Positions 17,743 through 26,743 of a DNA stretch of 36,909 bases are shown here, piece by piece. The notes under the pieces are model-generated. The model was not told the DNA's origin. It saw nothing but the letters and a program-made list of their open reading frames with translations, and did no database searches. Every line of letters starts with the position of its first letter. The first letter of the stretch is position 1. Source of the stretch: JBBAEA01 sp041656175 (GTDB lineage Bacteria; Myxococcota_A; Bradymonadia; UBA4248); contig JBBAEA010000013.1 of NCBI GenBank assembly GCA_041656175.1, forward strand, positions 1 through 36,909, in the 5' to 3' direction. The position numbers and the translations under genes are program-made.

Positions 17743-17914
17743 GTGGGGGAAGTTTCCCCCTACGCGCGGGCTTCCTCCTAAAATGCGATAACGAACGCTA
17801 AATATTGTGCGGTGTATTTGCTAATCGCGCATCCACCGCACAATATGCGTTCGTAACGCCTTTTAGCAGGCGATCCCGCGCTACCCCCTTGGCGGGGACA
17901 CCCCGCCACGCCCC
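17743..17914 (-). repeat. Modular hairpin element, long form with 5-prime hairpin (copy A3)
   Basis: Read on the minus strand, it has GGGGCGT, the hairpin GGCGGGGTGTCCCCGCC, G5-TAG, and P1 GCGCGGG/CCCGCGC (17881-17875 with 17770-17764). P2 pairs 17834-17866 with 17778-17814, around an apical stem-loop with a GATTA loop. The end is CGTA-GGGGGAAACTTCCCCC-AC. It is the most complete copy and ends 12 bases from the tlyA stop codon. The P2 stem is unrelated in sequence to those of A1, A2 and A4. Confidence 0.85.
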
Positions 17915-17926
17915 GTCCAGTTTTGG

Positions 17927-18694
17927 TCATAATAGCGGTTTTTCGCTTTTGCTTACTTCATATCTAAGCCATGCCAAGTACTCGACGTTTCCCTTGGGAC
18001 CGGGCAAAGAGCTGTCGACACCATCCATGAATTCGTAGCCCAATACTTTTGCAGCGGCGATAACGTTTTCGATAGCTTCGAGACGAAGTGCAGGATCGCG
18101 TACAACGCCGCCGCTTCCAAGGGCGTTACGTCCAACTTCGAACTGGGGTTTTATCAAAACGACGCAGTCTGTGTTTTTATGGAGGTGTGCGCGTAGGGGG
18201 TCTAAAATTTTTTCGAGGGAAATAAAGGAGAGGTCGGCCACGACGAGATCGAAGTCCTCATCGATGCTACCCGCTGCTAGATAACGAAAATTGCAGCGCT
18301 CGATATTGTGGACGCGTGGGTCTTGTCTGAGTTTCCAGGCGAGCTGGCCGTAGCCAACGTCGATGGCGTAGACTTTGGCAACACCATGTTGAAGCAGGCA
18401 ATCGGTGAAGCCGCCTGTCGAGGCACCAATATCGATGGCGACGCGTCCTTTGAGTGCTAGCGTATCGAATTTCTTGAGTGCTCCAGCGAGCTTCTCTCCA
18501 CCGCGTGAAACGTAGGCGCTAGGTGCAGCACATAACTCAAGTTCTGCGTCGATTTTACAAGCGTGTCCAGCTTTATCGACCTTTTTGCCGTTAACAAGGA
18601 TTTTGCCCGCCATAATCAAAGCGCGGGCTTGCGATTTATTAGGGGCTAGCTCCCTAGCTACAAGCAGGTCGTCTAGCCTTAGCTTATGGCTCAT
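17927..18694 (-). CDS. tlyA: TlyA family rRNA 2'-O-methyltransferase
   Basis: An S4 domain (about residues 3-60, HKLRLDDLLVARELAPNKSQARALIMAGKILVNGKKV) is followed by an FtsJ-type Rossmann methyltransferase domain with the SAM loop AIDIGASTGGFTDCLL and ADLSFISLEKI. Actinobacterial TlyA methylates 16S C1409 and 23S C1920, and loss gives capreomycin resistance; shorter TlyA types modify only one site. I start at ATG 18694, giving MSHKLRLDDLL, rather than the in-frame GTG at 18703, which would touch the stop of the upstream gene. The eight-base spacing to that gene implies one transcript. Confidence 0.92.
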   Translation of the reverse strand: MSHKLRLDDLLVARELAPNKSQARALIMAGKILVNGKKVDKAGHACKIDAELELCAAPSAYVSRGGEKLAGALKKFDTLALKGRVAIDIGASTGGFTDCLLQHGVAKVYAIDVGYGQLAWKLRQDPRVHNIERCNFRYLAAGSIDEDFDLVVADLSFISLEKILDPLRAHLHKNTDCVVLIKPQFEVGRNALGSGGVVRDPALRLEAIENVIAAAKVLGYEFMDGVDSSLPGPKGNVEYLAWLRYEVSKSEKPLL

Positions 18695-18702
18695 GAGCAC
18701 CA

Positions 18703-21360
18703 CTACTTAATGGGGGTAGCTTTTAGTGCAGTTTTCCCATCTTTAACGTAGACTTGGAAGCGCACGTTTTTACACTGGTAGGTTTGCATGAGCGATTCTT
18801 TGTTTCTCGCCAGTCTGCTGATAAAGCGATCTAGCGTTAGTTTGTCGGTAGGCTCGCCGCAAGCTTTTTTCGTTTCGATGAACTTGTCGTAGAGATTCTT
18901 GTAGTACTCTGTATCGTTTAGAGGATCAACGTCAACTCTGCTACCCGTGACAGAGAAAACTCCAGATTTTGATAAACTGGGAATATCCTCCGAACTTGTA
19001 TTTGCCGTTACGGGGTCTAAGGCAATCTGGGAGACGTCACGTGTTCTGCGCTTAAGAGCGTCGAGTAGGGTATTGCTGTCCATACTCGGCGCGTCTTGTA
19101 TGCTGCGCCCAGTCCACGATGGCGCTGGTTTGAAGTTACCGCTTTCTCTTTTAGTTACGGCGTGTTGTACGCTGCTTGGGCGTGCAGTTGGCGTTGTGCT
19201 GGTAATGCGCATGTTGGAACTAGAATTCAGTTCGCTTGTTGGGACAGCTTTAGTTTGTGCAGAACTTTTTCTTGTGTCTGATTTTGCTCTATCGACAGTG
19301 TCTAGTAGCGGATGTACGGATGGAGCCTCCTTTTGGACAGCAGCTAAGCCTGTAGCCGTGTCTCCGCTTTCTATGCGCGAAATTGCTTTTTGCGTACCAG
19401 GGATAGTATTGAGTTTAATGCCAGAATCCGAAGCGTCCGCAAATCTGTTTCCTAAAGCTGATGGTTGTTTAACAAAAGGCGATTGTGGCAAGGATGGCGA
19501 TGATTTGCGCAAAGCCGAAACGAAGTGCAGTGTGTCTTTTGGCGGTGTTACGGGGGCAAAACTTGGTGGGGAGCTAGGAAGAGGTGATAGGCCAGAGCCT
19601 TGGCGTACGCCAGCAGCGGGAACGGGGGTACTGTCTTGAACTGCAGGTGGTGCAAAACTGAGTTTCCGCTCTTGGGAGCGCAGTTTACGCCCAAAACTGT
19701 TCAGGGTGCTGTCGGGGTTTTGCTCCGAATCATCGCTTTGGAACTGCATAAGCCCTGCGCCGGGGAAACTCATATCCATAATTGAATCAAAGCTAGAAAC
19801 AATATCTTCCCACTCGCTTTCGCCCAAGCCATGCGAGATATCGTCTGCTTCGATGTTAGCGGTAATTCGTGTGGATGGGCTCGTAGTATCGATGTTGCGC
19901 TGTAAGACGTTGATGTCAGACTGGCTGCTTGAATCAAGAATGGCGTCCATTTCGCGGTTCGTTACCTCCTCGGTATCCGTTTGCGCTTTGGGCTTGCGCA
20001 TATCGGTGCTAGTGGGAAGGCCGATGCGTTTGGGGGCGGGGATACTAGGCGTCGGCGGTGGAACACTGCCAATTCTTACGTGATCTTGTGTGCTCTCGCC
20101 TGTACTTTGTACACCTTTCTCAATATCAATTCTTAGGGTTTTCAGCTCTTCTTCAAGTTCGATGCGCAACTTTTTCTCGTTTTGGTAGGCTTCTCTAATG
20201 TGCGCGAACTGTTCATCGAGCTGTACCGAGCGCGTCGTGTGTTCTTTGATTCGGATTTCGAGCTCTTCGTTTTGCTGCTCTAGAGCGCGAATAGCTTTTT
20301 CTTGTTCTTGCTGCAGTTTACTATCATCAGTTTTATCTAGGCTTTTGTTAAGCTTTTCATCATCATTTATACTGTTTGCACTCGAGTCGAGTATGTCGCG
20401 TCGTATGACGAGTAGACCCACAGCGATAACAAAGAAAGCTGCCAACACAGCGAGTAGTATTGATTTCCAGTTGAACGGCTCTTGTTTTTGGCTTTTTGTG
20501 ATTGTGTTTGCGTGAGCAAGTTCGCCGCTGCGACTGGGGTAGGCTAATAAAATGCCGCTATCAACGCCGTTTGCCGCATATGCTAAAGTTAAATCACCTG
20601 TTTCAGCTACGTTTTGCACAAAGTAGTCCCCCGCAGTGCTTTTCATTTCTTGCCACAGGTTGTTGAGTATTTCACTTTGGGAGCCAAAGACTTGGTCGTC
20701 GATGACGTAGTAGACTTGGTAGTCGTGTGTGCTGAGATCTTGCGGCTGATCTATGCGGATGATGCAAGCAGTCTTACTTTGGTCTGTGCATGTCCAAGTG
20801 AGGCGCTGAGGATTATTGTTTTGCAAGCTGAGCTCAGAGCCAAAGTAGTCGCGGGAGCCTTGACGCAGGCGTAGAACCGCATGATTGGCCAGCTCATCTT
20901 GGCTGCTCGAATACACCGTAGCATCGGCAAGCGATACGTATGCAAGCATGGAGCTTTGCGTAGTTTCTAAGTCTTTAAAAAAGCGCTCTTTGAGTAGCTC
21001 GCTAAAGACCTGTGCATCGACAGCCGCGGGTTTTTGCTCAATATTGGGAAGCGTTTCGGGGTCAAACAATGAAATATGGGAGCGCAATTCAACAGCAGGC
21101 GAAATCAAAGACCTAGCTTCTGAGCTATGCAGATAGGCGCTATTTCTAAAGTGTTCGGCGAGAATAATCTCTGCTTCCTTCACTCTGGCTTCGCCCAACC
21201 AACGCGATGTTTGCGCGCTCACTGCCGCTTCCTGCGCTTTCTCGGCTAAGACTCCTGTGTTAGGCAGTGTTTGAGACTTCACTTTTAATCCGTGCCATCC
21301 AAGCACTGCAAGCAAAGCAAAAATTCCAGCAAAAGAAGCATAAATTTTAGATTTTAACAT
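18703..21360 (-). CDS. Large transmembrane coiled-coil protein with conserved C-terminal module
   Basis: No named family recognised over the full 885 residues. Visible order: N-terminal membrane span (about 5-25); an extracytoplasmic domain of about 270 residues with two cysteines (TCTDQSKTACIIRI), perhaps sensory; a second span (about 298-318, ILLAVLAAFFVIAVGLLVI); a heptad-like coiled coil rich in Glu, Gln and Lys (about 335-415); a long disordered Ser/Pro/Thr-rich region (about 420-780); and a folded C-terminal module (about 818-885, YDKFIETKKACGEPTDKL to VYVKDGKTALKATPIK). I recall similar C-terminal modules in deltaproteobacterial scaffold proteins, unchecked. ATG 21360 is chosen because GGAG lies seven bases upstream. 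Its gene lies upstream of tlyA in what looks like one transcript. A signalling or scaffold role is a guess. Confidence 0.75.
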   Translation of the reverse strand: MLKSKIYASFAGIFALLAVLGWHGLKVKSQTLPNTGVLAEKAQEAAVSAQTSRWLGEARVKEAEIILAEHFRNSAYLHSSEARSLISPAVELRSHISLFDPETLPNIEQKPAAVDAQVFSELLKERFFKDLETTQSSMLAYVSLADATVYSSSQDELANHAVLRLRQGSRDYFGSELSLQNNNPQRLTWTCTDQSKTACIIRIDQPQDLSTHDYQVYYVIDDQVFGSQSEILNNLWQEMKSTAGDYFVQNVAETGDLTLAYAANGVDSGILLAYPSRSGELAHANTITKSQKQEPFNWKSILLAVLAAFFVIAVGLLVIRRDILDSSANSINDDEKLNKSLDKTDDSKLQQEQEKAIRALEQQNEELEIRIKEHTTRSVQLDEQFAHIREAYQNEKKLRIELEEELKTLRIDIEKGVQSTGESTQDHVRIGSVPPPTPSIPAPKRIGLPTSTDMRKPKAQTDTEEVTNREMDAILDSSSQSDINVLQRNIDTTSPSTRITANIEADDISHGLGESEWEDIVSSFDSIMDMSFPGAGLMQFQSDDSEQNPDSTLNSFGRKLRSQERKLSFAPPAVQDSTPVPAAGVRQGSGLSPLPSSPPSFAPVTPPKDTLHFVSALRKSSPSLPQSPFVKQPSALGNRFADASDSGIKLNTIPGTQKAISRIESGDTATGLAAVQKEAPSVHPLLDTVDRAKSDTRKSSAQTKAVPTSELNSSSNMRITSTTPTARPSSVQHAVTKRESGNFKPAPSWTGRSIQDAPSMDSNTLLDALKRRTRDVSQIALDPVTANTSSEDIPSLSKSGVFSVTGSRVDVDPLNDTEYYKNLYDKFIETKKACGEPTDKLTLDRFISRLARNKESLMQTYQCKNVRFQVYVKDGKTALKATPIK

Positions 21361-21784
21361 ATTTGTACTCCGCGTGCACACACCTCATTACACGATGTAG
21401 CAGACTACGAAAGGTTTGGAAAGTTTAGGTGAGAACATCAAGTTAAGCGCTCTTAATGCGCAAGTTCTTAGAACTCCATAGAGCAATCTCGGCATTCGCT
21501 TGCGATAAGCCAAGACAGCCGTGTTGACGTTTTGAAATATAAGGTAGCTCTGAACAATCCCAGTGGGGGCGTTACGGGGGTCTGGACCCCCGTTGAGGGG
21601 GCAGACGCAAACCCGCGCACGGCGCGGGGTTGCGGCGTAGGGGGAGACTTCCCCCACAAAAATATATAGCATAAATATTGCATGAATCAGAGTTTCCTAG
21701 CTAAAGCTGCCATAGCCAGTAAGAAGCGCAGAACTCGCTGAGTTCTTGGCTAGAGCAGCATATTTAGCGCGCTTAAGTATAACA
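21361..21784. other. Intergenic region containing a hairpin element
   Basis: The 424 bases hold the short-form hairpin element at 21565-21657 and otherwise no gene or RNA that I recognise. Open frames of 71-94 codons here read through the repeat and are not credible genes. Confidence 0.5.
21565..21657 (+). repeat. Modular hairpin element, short form (copy B)
   Basis: G5-CGTT, the hairpin ACGGGGGTC-TG-GACCCCCGT, GAGGGGGCAG, then CAAACCCGCGC paired with GCGCGGGGTTG, CGTA and GGGGGAGACTTCCCCC-AC. It has the same end modules as the long-form copies, but the middle is a single small hairpin. Lies in the gap downstream of the ROK kinase. Confidence 0.85.
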
Positions 21785-22768
21785 CTATTGCTCCACGCAA
21801 AGCAACGCCGCCCCCAGCGTACCTGCATCGTCGTAGAGACTGGGCTTAATAAATTGAAGGTTTTGCGTAGAAACCACGGGGGCAAGTTGCAAGATTTGGT
21901 TGATCACTTTGGATAAGAGAATCGGGCAGCCCTGTAGTACGCCTCCTCCTAATAGGATGGCATCGGGGTTGAGTAGGGCGAGTGCGTTAGCCGCGAGGTG
22001 CGCTATTTGCAGCGCGACCTCGTCCCAGAATTTTACGGCGTAGTTAAGCCCCATCTTGTGTGCTGCTTCAATGGTTTTTGCACTCGGACTCTCATCTTCA
22101 CCTAAGCCAAGCTCGGCTCGACTAATGAGTTGATTTTGTATATCGTGCTGTATGCGGTACTCAATAGCTTTGCCACCAGCGAAGGCTTCAACGCAGTCGT
22201 TTTGCCCACATCCACAAAGCGCCTTGTGGTTATGCGGAAATTTCGAATGCCCAATCTCGCCGCTCACAGCGCCTGCGCCTAGGTATAGTTTTTTGTTGAG
22301 AATAATCCCAGAGCCGATACCTGTACCGACGTAGATCACCAAGAGATGAGATAGGGACTGAGCCGCTCCAAAGTTGTACTCCCCCCAAGCGATGGCGTTG
22401 AGATCGTTGGCGATGCTAATGCGACAACTAGGGGGCAGGTCGTGGAATTGTTCTAAAATAATCTTCTTGAAATTGACTTCTTTCCAGTTCAGATTCGGCG
22501 CATTGATAATAACTTCTTGTTTCACATCAGTTTGGCCTGCAATGGCAATGCCGATGCCCGAAAGTTCACTGAGAGAAACGCCTGCATATTCAAGATTAGT
22601 TCGGACGGTATGGACGATGTTTTGGGCAAGCTCGTCTGGATTTTGTAGCGCGCGAATACTTTGTTTAGACGAGGCTACAATCTTATAATCATCCCCATTT
22701 TGGGCAATGAGTGCAAAACGCGCGTTTGTGCCACCTATATCAAAGCCCACAAGATATTTTTCAGCCAT
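21785..22768 (-). CDS. ROK-family sugar kinase (glucokinase-like)
   Basis: The 327-residue protein has the N-terminal ATP loop LVGFDIGGTNARFALI, the middle GTGIGSGIILNKKLYLG motif, and the ROK zinc-binding signature GEIGHSKF...CGCGQNDCVEAFAGG with His and three Cys. These are the hallmarks of ROK kinases such as glucokinase, NAG kinase and fructokinase; glucokinase is the likeliest because of the ASLYDDAGTLGAA-type end and length, but substrate is not proven. No regulatory winged helix is present, so it is an enzyme and not a repressor. A weak AGGAT ribosome site precedes ATG 22768, with an intrinsic terminator 18 bases further up. Confidence 0.88.
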   Translation of the reverse strand: MAEKYLVGFDIGGTNARFALIAQNGDDYKIVASSKQSIRALQNPDELAQNIVHTVRTNLEYAGVSLSELSGIGIAIAGQTDVKQEVIINAPNLNWKEVNFKKIILEQFHDLPPSCRISIANDLNAIAWGEYNFGAAQSLSHLLVIYVGTGIGSGIILNKKLYLGAGAVSGEIGHSKFPHNHKALCGCGQNDCVEAFAGGKAIEYRIQHDIQNQLISRAELGLGEDESPSAKTIEAAHKMGLNYAVKFWDEVALQIAHLAANALALLNPDAILLGGGVLQGCPILLSKVINQILQLAPVVSTQNLQFIKPSLYDDAGTLGAALLCVEQ

Positions 22769-22785
22769 TATGCTATATCCTATTA

Positions 22786-22815
22786 CAAAAAAGCGCCCGC
22801 TAAAAGGGGCGCTTT
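22786..22815 (-). terminator. Intrinsic terminator between barrel gene and ROK kinase
   Basis: On the minus strand the nine-base stem AAAGCGCCC/GGGCGCTTT (22807-22815 with 22790-22798) has an eight-base loop and runs into TTTTGTAATA. It ends the barrel-protein transcript 18 bases before the ROK kinase start, leaving almost no room for a separate promoter. Confidence 0.8.
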
Positions 22816-22906
22816 GATAACGATGCCTGGTCTAAACTCCATCTAAGAGATGGCTCTTGGAGCCCGAGTTCATGGGTAAATCAATGTTGAGCTTTGCGCC
22901 AACAGA

Positions 22907-24376
22907 TTAATACATGAACTTAAGCCCAACAAACCACTCTAAGTTCAGAGCTTCAGTTTTGCGAATTCTGTCGCCAGTCGTATCTAGCGTGCTGCTAAAG
23001 CTGGGATTTCGCTCTTCGTAGCGTGCGTCGCTAACAACGCCGTCTTTGGTAGTTGTAAAGTTGCCCGAGCTATCAAGGCTACCTCGATCCTTTCCGACTT
23101 TGGTAAAGGTGATGAAGTGATTCTGTTCGTAATCGGCCGCGACACCAGCAACAATTTTAAGATACTGTACAGGCTCAATGTAAAGGTTGAGGGCACCACC
23201 AACAACGGCGTAGCCTTCGTTGTCAAAAATACCATCTTCGGAGTAGTTTCCGGTGTAAGTTGAATTAGCAACGGCTTCGATATTGTCCTTGCCCGCATTA
23301 GACCATTTGCTTGTTACCCAGCCACAATTACTGGAAGCCGCTATGTCAGCTGAGACGTTGCGGCAAAAGTCGTTAGTACCAAAGGCGTCCATAAGTTCAC
23401 TGTATTCGCGACCTTCACCGACGTATTTAAAGTATCCGCGTAGATCAATTCTTACAGAGTGTTGGAAGTCAAGTTTGCGTCGCTCAAAGGCAATGAACTC
23501 AATACCGAGGTCGGCGCGTCCCCACATGCCAGGGCTTTTGCGAATTTGGTTGCGGCCAAAATCCTCAAAGGCAGATTTTCCAGAGTTGATGGGTAAACCA
23601 AATTGCAAGCGAGTATAAGGTTCGACGTATTTAAAACGCTGGCTTGCAGCAACAGAGAAAATGAGCTCATGTAAACCGCGCCCTACATTACTGTTGTCAA
23701 TTTTCATCGTTTTGCCCGTGGGCGCAATGTAGTCAAAGGCTAAGGTCACTGTGGAGCGACCAGTATTGTCTTTCCATGGCTCGTTGGGATCGTAGCGTCG
23801 CTCTGTATTGATGGGCGACCATGCAATACCGATCTTCAAATCGCCTATCCCGCTGCGTTTTCTTCCCTTAAGGGTTTCACCTTCCACTAAATCGAAGAAT
23901 TTAAAACCACTGCCGGGGTTTGATGGGCTAAAGTAGGAGTTTTCGCCATCAATTTTTATTTCCCTTCTTACATCGTTTTCATAGATCGTAAAAAGATCGT
24001 CGTCATAACGATAGCCCTGTTGATCACTCAAAACAATGGGAAGGCTCATACGCAGCGCTAAATCGTGATAAAGGCCAACTTCAAGATCGACATCAAGTGA
24101 GTTGATAACGCGCTCGTATTTGAGCTCGTTCAATATACGAACGCTGCGAGAATTGACATCTTTGTATTCGCGTTTGATCTTCGCCCACTCGTATCGCTGC
24201 CTAAAAATTGGCGTCAACGATATATCGAAGACATCATCCACCAGCTTATCTTCTAAATAAACCTGATCCGCAGCATCAAGCACGTCCGTCACTTCTGCCG
24301 AATATGCCGTGCTTGCTGCAAAAATCATCGCCAAAACTATTAGCAAACTAAGTTTTTTCACGTTAGCGTGGATCAT
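22907..24376 (-). CDS. Predicted beta-barrel outer-membrane protein
   Basis: A 489-residue protein with a signal peptide (MIHANVKKLSLLIVLAMIFAASTAYSA, cleavage before EV). Alternating hydrophobic beta strands follow (LEVGLYHDLALRMSLPIVLS, GDLKIGIAWSPI, TVTLAFDYIAPTG, LHELIFSVAASQR, EPYTRLQFGLPIN, LGIEFIAFERR), and the C-terminal strand ends in WFVGLKFMY with a terminal aromatic. That is the pattern of an outer-membrane barrel of roughly 12-16 strands. The family was not identified and the substrate is unknown. A strong GAGGAG lies eight bases before ATG 24376. The gene is monocistronic, followed by the terminator at 22786-22815. Confidence 0.75.
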   Translation of the reverse strand: MIHANVKKLSLLIVLAMIFAASTAYSAEVTDVLDAADQVYLEDKLVDDVFDISLTPIFRQRYEWAKIKREYKDVNSRSVRILNELKYERVINSLDVDLEVGLYHDLALRMSLPIVLSDQQGYRYDDDLFTIYENDVRREIKIDGENSYFSPSNPGSGFKFFDLVEGETLKGRKRSGIGDLKIGIAWSPINTERRYDPNEPWKDNTGRSTVTLAFDYIAPTGKTMKIDNSNVGRGLHELIFSVAASQRFKYVEPYTRLQFGLPINSGKSAFEDFGRNQIRKSPGMWGRADLGIEFIAFERRKLDFQHSVRIDLRGYFKYVGEGREYSELMDAFGTNDFCRNVSADIAASSNCGWVTSKWSNAGKDNIEAVANSTYTGNYSEDGIFDNEGYAVVGGALNLYIEPVQYLKIVAGVAADYEQNHFITFTKVGKDRGSLDSSGNFTTTKDGVVSDARYEERNPSFSSTLDTTGDRIRKTEALNLEWFVGLKFMY

Positions 24377-24672
24377 TCTGTTCTCTCCTCACCTTGTCCT
24401 ATCTCGTGGAAAGCTCTCCATAGACAAGAGCACGCCACCATATCAATTGTCATAAACACCAAAAGTACTAAAATCACAGTAACCATGCACAGCATCGTTC
24501 AGCGAATCGCGACCTTCCCCCTGCACATTACGCACACCCCCGCCACTAACCTTTAACACTTCGCATTTCGTTTCGCAATTGTTCTGCATAGAGTTTTGAG
24601 CGAACAAAAATTGAAATATACAGCAAATGCGCCTTTCACCCTGATGAATGCAATATTTATGCTGTTTTTTTT
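24377..24672. other. Intergenic spacer upstream of barrel gene
   Basis: No gene recognised. It should hold the barrel gene promoter; TTGATA around 24438 on the minus strand is a possible -35, without a convincing -10. Confidence 0.35.
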
Positions 24673-24766
24673 GTGGGGGGAAGTTTCCCCCTACGTGTCA
24701 ACCCCGCGCTGTGCGCGGGTTTGCCACTACCCCCTCCGCGGGGACACCCCGCGACGCCCCGTTCAG
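24673..24766 (-). repeat. Modular hairpin element, short form (copy B)
   Basis: Clean short copy: GTGGGGGGAAGTTTCCCCC-TACG, GTGTCAACCCCGCGC with GCGCGGGTTTGCCA, ACTACCCCC, then the hairpin CGCGGGG-ACA-CCCCGCG and ACGCCCC. It nearly matches the outer parts of the copy at 13299-13506 and is its uninterrupted counterpart. Confidence 0.85.
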
Positions 24767-25074
24767 TTTTTGGCGAAACCAGACTTTGAGGCCGCCCTAG
24801 AGCCTCATCATTACGGAAATCTTTTATGCCCAAATCAACAACATTGTTGTAAGAAGAGGCCTTAGCTCTGAAGCAAAACCTCACCATAAAATCCTTTGCA
24901 CGGCTAGAAATGGTGAATTTAATTTTACAAATCCGATACAGTTTTAAACAAAATGAGACATTTTGTAGAGAAATATAAGCTAAAGATGCTAATAAAATAA
25001 GGCAAAGTGAAGATAGAATGACATTTTATTCGAAAAGTACTTAAAAGAGTGCTTTCTTTGGGGAAGGGGGGTAC
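24767..25074. other. Intergenic spacer downstream of murJ
   Basis: AT-rich DNA with no gene recognised; the longest frames here are short and have no ribosome site. Confidence 0.4.
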
Positions 25075-25120
25075 GGGGGGAAACATCTTTTCTTTGGCAC
25101 AAAGAAAAGGGTTTCCCCCC
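25075..25120 (-). terminator. Long perfect hairpin downstream of murJ
   Basis: GGGGGGAAAC (25075-25084) and TTTTCTTTG (25088-25096) pair with CAAAGAAAA (25100-25108) and GTTTCCCCCC (25111-25120), with only ATC/GG unpaired and a three-base loop. It lies 34 bases after the murJ stop and probably ends that transcript, though the T tract is poor. The following GTGCAAAGCT is also found at the left edge of the window. Confidence 0.7.
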
Positions 25121-25153
25121 GTGCAAAGCTCTCAGAACGGCAAAGTCGAATGG

Positions 25154-26743
25154 CTAGGAGCGTCGCAGAACTTTGGATTTAAAAGCGTCGAACTCCGCTT
25201 TACACAAAAAGCGTGATGCGACTGCTGCACAGACAAGGCCAAGGGCGCCTGAAGCCGATATTTGGATAAGGGAAGATACGCTGCGGTGGAGCTCAAATAT
25301 AGGAAGTTGCGAAGAGATCCAAAGCCCCAAGCCAGCACCTGCAGCGCTCGCCAGTCCGAGGCCGATGGCTGCGGCAAAAGACTTTGCAACGGGAAGAATA
25401 CGGAAATAGGGGTTTTTTCGGCGATAAAAAAACATAACGCTGAGAGCTTGTATGGCCATACCAATGCTTGAGGCTAATGCTAAGCCCAGTAAACCAAAAA
25501 TTTGACTGAGCGCGTAGTAGAGGCCGATGGAAAGTAGGGTGATGACGCTGGTGATGAACATGGGACTAAGTGTATTTTGTTCGGCATAATAAGCGCGAAC
25601 CATCACCATCTGCACTGTCCAAGCGACAATACCGAATGAAAAACATTGTAGCAGTACCGTTGTACGCGCGGTATCGCTTTCGCTAAAGGCGCCGCGTTCA
25701 TACACAAGGGCTACCCCAGGTTCAGCGGCAACGACAAAAAGCGCGCTCGCAACGAGCGATAGCAGTATGACGGAACGAAGCGTTTTTGTGAGAACCTCGG
25801 CGAGTTTCTCTCGGTTTTGCGCAGCAGCAAGACGCGAAAGATAGGGCAAAGCTGCTTGACTTGCGGCTTGCCCAACCAGAGCGATGGGCACGAGGCAAAG
25901 ACGACGCGCGTAGTTAAGCCAGCTGATGCTTCCGACTTCCATGCTAGAGCCGATGATGCGCCCTAGCCATTCATCGACCGTTGTTAGGCTTACACCGAGT
26001 ATAAGGGGAAGGGTGAGCTTCCAGTATTTGCGAAAACTGGGGTCTGCAAAATTAAAGTATGGCCTAAATTTAATATAGGGACGAGCGACGATAAGAGGGA
26101 GCAAAAAGGGGCCAAGCAAAGCGCCAGAGAGTGCACCCACGGCAAAGCCCATCATACCGATATGAGGCGCGAGTAGAAGACCACCCACGATAATGCCTAA
26201 GTTATAGATGAGCGGCGCAAGGGCGGAGGGCAAAAACTTTCCACGCGTCATAAGTATGGCCATCATAAGGCCGCCTAGGTAGTGAAAGAGCTGTGCCGGT
26301 AAAACAACGCGCGTCATCGTAACGGTATCGGCGATTTGAGCAGAATTAAAGCCTGGAAAGAGAAGACTTACGAGTTGGGGCGTAAAAATTTCGGCAACAA
26401 TGATGGCAAGCAGCAGGATGCTTCCCATCGTCGTTGCGATGAGCGAAAAAAGTTTATGACCATTAGCTTCGTCGTTTTTGCTCAAATAAGCGCTCAGAAG
26501 CGGGATGAAAGTAATGGAGAGCGTGCCGCCTGCGAGAAAATAGTTCATGAGATCGGGAAGCAGAAAAGCGGCGTTATAGGCATCTGTTGCCGCGCTCGCG
26601 CCCGCTTGATAGGCAATGACGGCTTCGCGCAAATACCCCAAAAGACGTGAACAAAGTATTCCAGCAGATAATATAAGAGTCGCAAGACCGACGCGTTTAA
26701 CAGCTTCACTCTGTGAACTCTGCTTTGCAGAGCCTTCGCTCAT
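25154..26743 (-). CDS. murJ: Lipid II flippase MurJ (MviN)
   Basis: Flips lipid II across the inner membrane for peptidoglycan synthesis. The 529-residue product starts with the MviN signature VGLATLILSAGILCSRLLGYLREAVIAYQAGASAATDAYNAAF, then LPDLMNYFLAGGTLSITFIPLLSAYL, and has about 14 membrane spans. ATG 26743 overlaps the stop of the kinase gene as ATGA, which indicates translational coupling and fixes the start; the frame stays open for 20 more codons upstream. A hairpin (25075-25120) follows. Confidence 0.95.
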   Translation of the reverse strand: MSEGSAKQSSQSEAVKRVGLATLILSAGILCSRLLGYLREAVIAYQAGASAATDAYNAAFLLPDLMNYFLAGGTLSITFIPLLSAYLSKNDEANGHKLFSLIATTMGSILLLAIIVAEIFTPQLVSLLFPGFNSAQIADTVTMTRVVLPAQLFHYLGGLMMAILMTRGKFLPSALAPLIYNLGIIVGGLLLAPHIGMMGFAVGALSGALLGPFLLPLIVARPYIKFRPYFNFADPSFRKYWKLTLPLILGVSLTTVDEWLGRIIGSSMEVGSISWLNYARRLCLVPIALVGQAASQAALPYLSRLAAAQNREKLAEVLTKTLRSVILLSLVASALFVVAAEPGVALVYERGAFSESDTARTTVLLQCFSFGIVAWTVQMVMVRAYYAEQNTLSPMFITSVITLLSIGLYYALSQIFGLLGLALASSIGMAIQALSVMFFYRRKNPYFRILPVAKSFAAAIGLGLASAAGAGLGLWISSQLPIFELHRSVSSLIQISASGALGLVCAAVASRFLCKAEFDAFKSKVLRRS

